Source: an uncultured Clostridium sp.
GTDB taxonomy: Bacteria > Bacillota > Clostridia > TANB77 > CAG-465
Assembly (NCBI GenBank): GCA_905204915.1
Contig: CAJLBR010000001.1
Coordinates: forward strand, 1 to 58,497
Reading direction: 5' to 3'
DNA length: 58,497 nt
The notes below the pieces were generated by a model. It saw only the letters and a list, made by a program, of their open reading frames with translations. It was not told the origin of the DNA and did no database searches. Below are positions 53,129 through 58,497 of the stretch, piece after piece. Every line of letters begins with the position of its first letter. Positions within the stretch are counted from its first letter, which is position 1. The translations under genes were made by a program, and so were the position numbers.

Positions 53129-53554
53129 CTATTGAATAAGTCTTGCCTTATCGTAAAAATTACAAGAATTAGTCATTTCGTTATATACATAATAACTTTT
53201 AGCAAATTCGTCATATTTTATAAATCGAACTTTGGTCCACTTATTTTCTTCATTTAATATTTCTATCTTGTCTCCAAACTTTAAATTGTTTAAAAATTTA
53301 ACTTCAACTCTTTCCCAGATAAGTTGTTCTCCTAAATATATTTTCATTATGTCATATTCTGAACGAAATCTATGAGTGAAATCGTTTTTATACTCTCCTA
53401 AATCTCCTAATATATAAATATTTCCAGTAGCTATTGCATTTCCTGTAAAACGAGTTATATTAGGAATACTAATTATTTCTCCTTTTATTAAAAAGTAATT
53501 AAAGCCATTTCTAAGTTTTAATTCCATACCATTTTTTAAGTCATTAAGTTTCAA
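53129..53554 (-). CDS. Hypothetical protein, paralogue of the one at 54404
   Basis: 141 residues, TTG start overlapping the TGA of the upstream gene, with GGGGTGAT before it. NGMELKLRNGFNYFLIKGEI and the later W-x-KVRFIKY align with NGMLFELRMGSTYYVIEG and W-x-KRHFAGF of the protein at 54404-54991. Two such barrels in one operon suggest duplication. Function unknown. Confidence 0.65.
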   Translation of the reverse strand: MKLNDLKNGMELKLRNGFNYFLIKGEIISIPNITRFTGNAIATGNIYILGDLGEYKNDFTHRFRSEYDIMKIYLGEQLIWERVEVKFLNNLKFGDKIEILNEENKWTKVRFIKYDEFAKSYYVYNEMTNSCNFYDKARLIQ

Positions 53555-53793
53555 AACATATCACCCCCCTCGGTATAATATTTACATAATTTTGCATTTA
53601 ATCCTTCAAATAGAATATATTTTTCTTTAATAGAACAACTAATATCTCCTACATAATCTTCTTTATGAAATATGCAATTATTACATATTCTTTTAACTCT
53701 AAATCTAAAAGGATGTTTATTTCTATAATCTTGTTTCGCTTTTTCTAAGGTCCATGTTTCTTTCTTAGGTTTTTTATCTTCAATAATAATCAT
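53551..53793 (-). CDS. Small Cys-containing basic protein
   Basis: 80 residues. A basic N-terminal half (KKETWTLEKAKQDYRNKHPF) is followed by CNNCIFHKEDYVGDISC and KLCKYY, four Cys and one His that could hold a metal. AAAGGATTC precedes the ATG. Confidence 0.62.
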   Translation of the reverse strand: MIIIEDKKPKKETWTLEKAKQDYRNKHPFRFRVKRICNNCIFHKEDYVGDISCSIKEKYILFEGLNAKLCKYYTEGGDMF

Positions 53794-53794
53794 T

Positions 53795-54043
53795 TTAGAA
53801 TCCTTTCTTTATAGTTCCATCTGCCTTATATACAGGACACATAAATCCTTCAGCATAAGATGTGTTTACATAGTAATGAATTCTTGTTTCATTATCCATA
53901 ACTTCTGTTACAGTATATCCATTTATTTTCTTTTCTTTTGAAATAACAGTAAATCCTTTTGTTTCAGTCATTTCTTTGCATCCTGTTGTACTAAAACAGA
54001 ATATACCAATTATTCCAATTAGTAATATTTTTTTAATTTTCAT
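53795..54043 (-). CDS. Small lipoprotein
   Basis: 82 residues. Signal peptide MKIKKILLIGIIGIFCF and lipobox STTGC, so the mature protein starts at Cys 22 and is anchored outside the membrane. The remaining 60 residues are beta-prone. Phage lipoproteins often block superinfection; this is only an inference here. AAAGGAAAT upstream. Confidence 0.72.
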   Translation of the reverse strand: MKIKKILLIGIIGIFCFSTTGCKEMTETKGFTVISKEKKINGYTVTEVMDNETRIHYYVNTSYAEGFMCPVYKADGTIKKGF

Positions 54044-54059
54044 GTTTATTTCCTTTCTG

Positions 54060-54233
54060 TTAAACTAAAATACATATTGTTTTGCCACATTTTGAACATG
54101 TAATATAAATACAATATTCTCCTTTTGTTATTTCAAAGTTCTTTACATTTCCTAATTGAACTTCTCCATATTCATTAAAATTATTTGTTTCTTTTATTTC
54201 ACTTTCATTTCCACAGTCACATATAATTTTCAT
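54060..54233 (-). CDS. Small zinc-ribbon-like protein
   Basis: 57 residues from MKIICDCGNESEI (GGTGA upstream; a start four codons earlier is possible). CDCGNE and TCSKCGKT give a two-pair zinc ribbon with a beta insert. Unknown role. Confidence 0.62.
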   Translation of the reverse strand: MKIICDCGNESEIKETNNFNEYGEVQLGNVKNFEITKGEYCIYITCSKCGKTICILV

Positions 54234-54234
54234 A

Positions 54235-54393
54235 TCATTCACCATCGTCTGTACTATAATAAATTAAAATTATTCCATATCTTAAACTATTATCACATAA
54301 TATTGAAATTATTGATTTAGGATATATTTTATTTTTATTTAAATAATCCTTTAAATCCATATAATCATCAAAATATTCTACTTTATATTCCAT
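54235..54393 (-). CDS. Small hypothetical protein
   Basis: 52 residues from MEYKVEYFDDYMDLKD, ATG 54391-54393 behind AGGAAG. The longer frame upstream of this ATG overlaps the preceding gene and lacks a ribosome site. Acidic, probably an alpha/beta mini-domain. Confidence 0.55.
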   Translation of the reverse strand: MEYKVEYFDDYMDLKDYLNKNKIYPKSIISILCDNSLRYGIILIYYSTDDGE

Positions 54394-54403
54394 AAGACAC
54401 TTC

Positions 54404-54991
54404 CTATTTCTTATATAAATTATAATTATTAACGAGCCAATTAAAATGACAATCACATTTATTATTTCTTCTTGGCTTATAATCACATTCAGAACAACGT
54501 ACTTTATGACAATATGCTTTAAATTCATCATCTATTTTTTTATTTGTTGTTGTTTCTTCAGGAACTAATTTAGCATACTTCCAAGAAACTAAAATAGGAT
54601 TATTTGGACGTAAAGTACTCCAAGAAGTCATTCCATTTGAAAAGGTCGCAACTTCTCCATTTATAAATCCAGCAAAGTGTCTTTTCTCCCATCCCCCATT
54701 TTCGCTATTCTTTACTAAAACTTTTGTGTCAACTGGAACTTTGCTCCAATCTATTTGGAATATAGACCAAATCATTTTTTCTTCATTGTCAAATATTCTT
54801 ACTATATCCAAACTAGATGAATTCTTTGAAGTTAAGTCGTTTTCATAATCTTCTAGAAAATCCCACAATGTTTCACATGGAACTAGAGTATGTTCCATAG
54901 TTTTAGTATATACCATGCCTTCAATAACATAATAAGTACTACCCATTCTTAATTCAAAAAGCATTCCATTTATTATTTCTGATTTTTGCAT
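54404..54991 (-). CDS. Hypothetical protein with beta-barrel repeats and C-terminal Cys cluster
   Basis: 195 residues from MQKSEIINGML, ATG 54989-54991; AAGGAGGTT overlaps the stop of the upstream gene. Related to the protein at 53129-53554 over the first 150 residues. The C-terminus adds YCHKVRCSECDY and NNKCDCHF, a likely zinc site. Function unknown. Confidence 0.65.
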   Translation of the reverse strand: MQKSEIINGMLFELRMGSTYYVIEGMVYTKTMEHTLVPCETLWDFLEDYENDLTSKNSSSLDIVRIFDNEEKMIWSIFQIDWSKVPVDTKVLVKNSENGGWEKRHFAGFINGEVATFSNGMTSWSTLRPNNPILVSWKYAKLVPEETTTNKKIDDEFKAYCHKVRCSECDYKPRRNNKCDCHFNWLVNNYNLYKK

Positions 54992-54992
54992 A

Positions 54993-55691
54993 TTAAACCT
55001 CCTTTGTAACATCGTTAATATTTCCACCAAAAGAACTATTTTGGCTTTCTATGAAATCTATAAATTTTTCATAAAAATCTCTTAATGATAAATCTGTATT
55101 TATTGTTCCTGATATTTCAAATATATTCTTTGATACACTCCATTCTATTACTTCGAATTCATTCGATTTAAAAAATCCACAAGAGCTATATCCTAATTCC
55201 TCTCTATATGATATAAACTCGAAGCAAATTCTTTCTTTATAATCTTTCCACCCTAAGTAACAAGCTTCTAATAAATTATTTATTTCTATTTCTTTATTTT
55301 GATTTATCCAACAGAGAAATTCTGCTACTTCTTGTTGTGTTTTACAGTGAATTGCAATGTTTTCAGAAGCAAATATATCCCATGTTAAATTTTCTCTAGT
55401 TATAGTTTTATCTGGTTTCCATTCATAATAAGTTTTTTCAAAATCATCCATCAATCCCCAACTTACTCTTTTATTTAGTCTATTAACATTATAAAATGTT
55501 TTTCCCTTGTATGCATTCCAATAAGTATTATTTAATGTTTCAAAGTCGTTTCCAGTTACTGCCCACTTGAAACCATTTTCACCTAAGAAGTTTAATAAAT
55601 CCATAGCTGCTCTTTCTGTTTTACAGTTGATATTAACTTCTGTTAAATCACTAGTAAATTCTTTAAATATATTCCTATTTAATATTGCCAT
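54993..55691 (-). CDS. Hypothetical protein
   Basis: 232 residues. Two similar halves: INCKTERAAMDLLNFLGENGF and IHCKTQQEVAEFLCWINQNK, each beginning the same way, suggest an internal duplication of an alpha/beta unit. AAAGAGGTAGG upstream. No family recognised. Confidence 0.62.
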   Translation of the reverse strand: MAILNRNIFKEFTSDLTEVNINCKTERAAMDLLNFLGENGFKWAVTGNDFETLNNTYWNAYKGKTFYNVNRLNKRVSWGLMDDFEKTYYEWKPDKTITRENLTWDIFASENIAIHCKTQQEVAEFLCWINQNKEIEINNLLEACYLGWKDYKERICFEFISYREELGYSSCGFFKSNEFEVIEWSVSKNIFEISGTINTDLSLRDFYEKFIDFIESQNSSFGGNINDVTKEV

Positions 55692-56254
55692 TTTCCTACC
55701 TCTTTCTTATACACATAGTAATAAAAAATATTATCAATAGCTATCCCAATAAACATTAGAAGGAATCCTAACTTTGTCGGTAATACTATTAAAGAACTAA
55801 ATGCATATCCTATAATACAAGCTATATTATTATAATAAACAGTCTTGTTATCAAATTTTTCCCTGTCTTCTCCTTCGTATCTTAACGATTTTAAACGAAC
55901 TCCTGCGCATATGATATTTCTTGTTATTAAGGAGCTTAATATAGCATCTGACATAAAGAAGAATAATGGAGATATTCCATCTACTATAAACAAATAAATC
56001 AATATGCCATATAGAATAACTTCTATTGATAAGAAAAAGGAAAAAGCTCTATAAAGAACTTTTCCTTTAGATAACCAAATCTTTGTTATTAATACAGTAA
56101 GAACACAATTTAACAAACTAGCTATGCTAAGAAGATTAGAAGTTATTGCACTTACAGTTACTGTATGAACAATTGGATATGCAATAGAATAAAACAAACT
56201 ACTAGAAAATCCTGCTATCAATAATTTATCTTTATTTTTGTTTATTTGCACCAA
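55679..56254 (-). CDS. Integral membrane protein, about six spans
   Basis: 191 residues, TTG start at 56252-56254. Hydrophobic segments include LIAGFSSSLFYSIAYPIVHT, LLSIASLLNCVLTVLIT, VILYGILIYLFIV, ISPLFFFMSDAILSSLI and GFLLMFIGIAIDNIFYYYV. The layout faintly recalls small vitamin or queuosine-precursor transporters, but I cannot assign it. It overlaps both neighbours. Confidence 0.62.
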   Translation of the reverse strand: MVQINKNKDKLLIAGFSSSLFYSIAYPIVHTVTVSAITSNLLSIASLLNCVLTVLITKIWLSKGKVLYRAFSFFLSIEVILYGILIYLFIVDGISPLFFFMSDAILSSLITRNIICAGVRLKSLRYEGEDREKFDNKTVYYNNIACIIGYAFSSLIVLPTKLGFLLMFIGIAIDNIFYYYVYKKEVGKWQY

Positions 56255-56309
56255 ACCACCATACTCCCATTATGAATCCTATACATATTCCAATTATAAG
56301 TTTAACCAT
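56232..56309 (-). CDS. 25-residue membrane peptide
   Basis: MVKLIIGICIGFIMGVWWFG plus ANKQK, with AGAGGTGAT before the ATG. Overlaps the start of the membrane protein gene in another frame, suggesting translational coupling. First gene after the consensus promoter at 56357. Confidence 0.5.
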   Translation of the reverse strand: MVKLIIGICIGFIMGVWWFGANKQK

Positions 56310-56356
56310 ATTATCACCTCTTTAGTTAGTATTTTTATATCTATTCTTATGATTTA

Positions 56357-56385
56357 ATTATATAATTTTAATATCAATGTGTCAA
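56357..56385 (-). promoter_or_regulatory. Consensus sigma-A promoter of the accessory operon
   Basis: TTGACA, 17 bases, TATAAT on the minus strand, 48 bases before the first small gene and just after the parR terminator. Confidence 0.87.
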
Positions 56386-56401
56386 CATAAAATAGTAAGA
56401 A

Positions 56402-56420
56402 AAGAGAGGAAATTCCTCTC
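56402..56420 (-). terminator. Terminator of the parMR operon
   Basis: AGAGAGG/CCTCTCT with a short AATTT loop and TTTCTT following on the minus strand, right after the parR stop. Confidence 0.75.
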
Positions 56421-56689
56421 TAATCCTTCATGCTATCATATATATTACTTATAGTCTTTTTAAAAGTATTATCTTTATTCTCTTTTGGTTTAGTAACCTT
56501 TGTAACAGGCTTACTCTTTTGAGAGGGAGTAGCTGCTAAAACTACCCCCTTAAGCATAAACTTTCTTTCTAATAACATTCTTTCAAGTGCTTGACTGTTT
56601 GTAGAAAGTCCATTTTCCTCTTTATAAGCTTTTACATCGTCATACAAGTCTTTAGAGAGAGAATAACTAGTCGTTATCTTCTTCGCCAT
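56420..56689 (-). CDS. parR: ParR-like adaptor (ribbon-helix-helix)
   Basis: 89 residues. The N-terminus KKITTSYSLSKDLYDDVKAYKEE has the beta-strand then helix of RHH proteins, followed by LSTNSQALERMLLERKFML. The basic C-terminal tail (SQKSKPVTKVTKPKE ... IYDSMKD) would contact the ParM filament. It overlaps the end of parM and shares its promoter. Role: bind the parC repeats and couple plasmid-form phage DNA to ParM. Confidence 0.78.
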   Translation of the reverse strand: MAKKITTSYSLSKDLYDDVKAYKEENGLSTNSQALERMLLERKFMLKGVVLAATPSQKSKPVTKVTKPKENKDNTFKKTISNIYDSMKD

Positions 56690-57620
56690 CTATCTCGCCT
56701 CCAAACTGCTCTGAACAGATGTAATAAAGTCCTTCGGCAGTAGCCATTTGAGGATTCTCTATCATCTTATATTTATTGTCAAAATTAAGTCTCATAGAAG
56801 TTCCTCCTGCTATTCTAATATCCATTTCATCTGTATTCTTCCAGATGTCAGAAATGTATTGATTAAGTTTTTCTGACATAAGTTCATAAGCAGATTCTTT
56901 CATTTCTTCTGTGGCTGGCTCTGTATCGAAGTCTATTTCAAAAGTTTCCTTAGAAAGATTCTTCTTCATAAGTCTATCTCTAACTATCTTTAATGCATCT
57001 TTATTTCCATATTCCAATGTAGAAGATAAACTATCTCTAAATCTGCCCCCTCTTTCAAAATAACTAAATTCAGAAGTATTAAAACCAACTGAAACAAGGC
57101 CAACATGATTATGCTCATTATCTATAAGCCCCTTGTATCTAAGTCCCATAAGAGCTGCATCTGCTTCTCTGAATATATTTATATTATTTACAGTAATTCT
57201 CTTGGTAGTATTATTTATAGCATCTTGTATTTCAAATGTTTTACCTTGATATTTATTTATTACCTTATACATCTCCGACTTTCTAAAGCTCTTATTAGGG
57301 ACTCCTAGCATGATAGAAACATTATCTTCAACTGCTGCTTGAAGAAGTCCTGTAACAAATAATAATTCGGCAGTTCTTGAAACCTTAGAATCATTATTAT
57401 TTCTGATTGGGGAATAACTTTCTTTTTCAGATAATTCTCCTACAAAATACTTTTTACTTTCATATCCTATACAGATAGGAGCTTCATATTTATCAAAATC
57501 TATATCTTCTGTTCTTCCATCTCCCACGATACTTTTGAATACAAATTCTTTAGGTTTGTTATTAATAACTGTAAATATCTTTACAAACCCTCTCCCAATA
57601 TCCATACCTATATATTGCAT
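56667..57620 (-). CDS. parM: ParM-like actin homologue
   Basis: 317 residues from MQYIGMDIGRGFVK (GGAGGTAAT before the ATG at 57618-57620; the longer frame lacks a site). Actin-fold nucleotide motifs: phosphate-1 MDIGRGFVKIF, phosphate-2 GLVSVGFNTSEFSYF, adenosine motif IRIAGGTSMRL. The length matches ParM/Alp segregation actins. With ParR and the upstream repeats it forms a type II partition system that separates copies of extrachromosomal DNA, supporting a plasmid-like prophage. Confidence 0.88.
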   Translation of the reverse strand: MQYIGMDIGRGFVKIFTVINNKPKEFVFKSIVGDGRTEDIDFDKYEAPICIGYESKKYFVGELSEKESYSPIRNNNDSKVSRTAELLFVTGLLQAAVEDNVSIMLGVPNKSFRKSEMYKVINKYQGKTFEIQDAINNTTKRITVNNINIFREADAALMGLRYKGLIDNEHNHVGLVSVGFNTSEFSYFERGGRFRDSLSSTLEYGNKDALKIVRDRLMKKNLSKETFEIDFDTEPATEEMKESAYELMSEKLNQYISDIWKNTDEMDIRIAGGTSMRLNFDNKYKMIENPQMATAEGLYYICSEQFGGEIDGEEDND

Positions 57621-57649
57621 ATTATTACCTCCAATATGTTTTTTCTTTA

Positions 57650-57678
57650 ATAGTAGCACATATAATTTTTATTTGCAA
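57650..57678 (-). promoter_or_regulatory. parMR promoter
   Basis: TTGCAA, 17-base spacer, TACTAT on the minus strand, next to the parC repeats, so binding of ParR there could repress it. Confidence 0.6.
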
Positions 57679-57690
57679 TAATTTTTTGTT

Positions 57691-57839
57691 AATATATCGT
57701 TAATTTTTCATTAGTGTTTAAAAATATATTAATATATCATTGAGAAACAATTAATATCTTGTGAATATATCATTAACATTCCTGATGCACTATATTTTTC
57801 TGTGAATATATCATTAGTAAACCATGAGTATATAACTGA
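57691..57839. repeat. parC-like centromere repeats
   Basis: AATATATC(A/G)TTA occurs at 57691, 57730, 57764 and 57805, with weaker copies at about 57750 and 57826. Same orientation, spaced 34-41 bases. Upstream of parM is the usual place of parC. Confidence 0.7.
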
Positions 57840-57840
57840 C

Positions 57841-58230
57841 ACTCTCTATACAAGATTTAGAGCGTTTTGTTTTTCTTCCCTTTGTAATTTATCAATATTA
57901 TTATAATCAAACTCTTAGAATGGCTCTGACGGGGTTGTATAGTAAGTATGTAAACATTCTATTTTTCATATAGATTTTGCCGTCTTTAAATTATGAATTT
58001 TATAATATAATTTCTTGCATTTTTTATTTGGGGATTTGGGATTAGGAGGAGATGTGTGGGGTTTTATTGAGTGTTGGAGGGGTGATTTTGTAGTGTGTCT
58101 GCTGCGTGTCTGCTGTGTAAACAACTGTTGTCGCCTGCCTGAAATACTCGGAAAAAATTTCCTAAAACTGGGGGGTGGGGGGATAAATTCTATATAATAA
58201 TTATATTATATCTACTATTTGAAAATAGGA
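57841..58230. other. Intergenic region with G-rich plus strand
   Basis: No supported gene. 58020-58190 is unusually G-rich on the plus strand for this genome (GGGATTTGGGATTAGGAGG, later GGGGGGTGGGGGG), with a GTGTCTGCT direct repeat at 58096-58120. A 60-codon plus-strand frame exists but lacks a ribosome site and normal composition. Confidence 0.5.
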
Positions 58231-58259
58231 GCATGATTTTTAAAAAAAGGCTACTGGGA

Positions 58260-58430
58260 GAGGTTCTAAAATTTTACTTGCATTTTTTACGGTGAATAAT
58301 TGAAAAATTGCAATTGTTTATAAATTGCAAGCCCTTACATTTTTCCGTCAATTTACTTAAATTGTCTGACAATTTACTACAATTGCATAATCCCTCATTA
58401 AACTTGCAATTCGACTCCAAAGTTTCATTA
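58260..58430. repeat. TTGCAA repeat cluster and 17-base palindrome
   Basis: TTGCA-centred words occur at about 58280, 58307, 58324, 58383 and 58404. AAATTGTC-T-GACAATTT (58359-58375) is a perfect palindrome. Together they look like binding sites in an origin or operator region upstream of genes beyond the right edge. Confidence 0.5.
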
Positions 58431-58497
58431 ATAAAAAAATATAATAATACTTAATAATTTATTTAAAAAATAATCCCTTTATTGTCTAAAATTCTAT

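Noticed and set aside
58015..58197. Plus-strand frame of 60 codons rich in Gly, Cys and Trp
   Set aside because: No ribosome site, composition alien to all other proteins here, lies in a G-rich non-coding tract.
57841..58497. Integrase or attachment site at the right edge
   Set aside because: No recombinase other than the IS607 enzyme is encoded in the window, and no tRNA-overlapping direct repeat was seen.

Overview
The window looks like about 58 kb of a tailed-phage genome from a low-GC Gram-positive host, most likely Clostridium or a close relative. I infer this from the strong AT bias, the GGAGG-type ribosome binding sites, the frequent TTG and GTG starts and the protein families. Nearly every gene lies on the minus strand, so transcription runs from the right end of the window to the left. 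A ParM/ParR partition pair preceded by direct repeats, two RepL-like proteins and the absence of an integrase in this window suggest an extrachromosomal prophage (phage-plasmid). The genome continues past the left edge, where a tail-fibre gene is cut.

Layout in transcription order. 58.5-56.4 kb: a control region with TTGCAA repeats and a 17-base palindrome, then parC-like repeats, parM and parR. 56.3-46.2 kb: small early or accessory genes (membrane protein, lipoprotein, Zn-binding proteins, SANT/Myb-like protein, pentapeptide protein, RepL-like protein, deoxyribosyltransferase-like protein), then an HTH/zinc-finger regulator behind two tandem consensus promoters, and an HU-like protein. 46-42.2 kb: a dense RNA region with seven ordinary tRNA genes, three tRNA genes interrupted in the anticodon arm, truncated tRNA-like genes, a multi-pseudoknot RNA and a TROVE/DUF2828-type protein gene. 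A short repeated motif threads through this region. 42-38.8 kb: a ClpP-like protein, a lone TnpB and a putative small terminase. 38.8-23.9 kb: terminase, portal, protease/scaffold, capsid and connector genes, major tail protein and chaperone. 23.9-1 kb: a 2752-residue tape measure, an IS607-type element, Dit, a very large Tal protein, a second RepL-like gene, baseplate proteins and a GH25 lysin.

The most unusual trait is the density of intervening RNA. By following reading frames across gaps I place seven introns of the group I type in three structural genes: four in terL, two in the tape measure and one in a connector gene. All spliced frames are consistent, every proposed 5' exon ends in T and every intron ends in G. 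One terL intron splits the Walker A motif and carries a LAGLIDADG endonuclease.

The second unusual trait is the tRNA cluster. A hairpin followed by the minus-strand core ACAGCAATT sits inside three tRNA genes and near the 3' ends of the TROVE-like and HU genes. It could be a processing or splicing signal or a tiny mobile hairpin. This and the neighbouring pseudoknotted RNA are the best candidates for an undescribed system.
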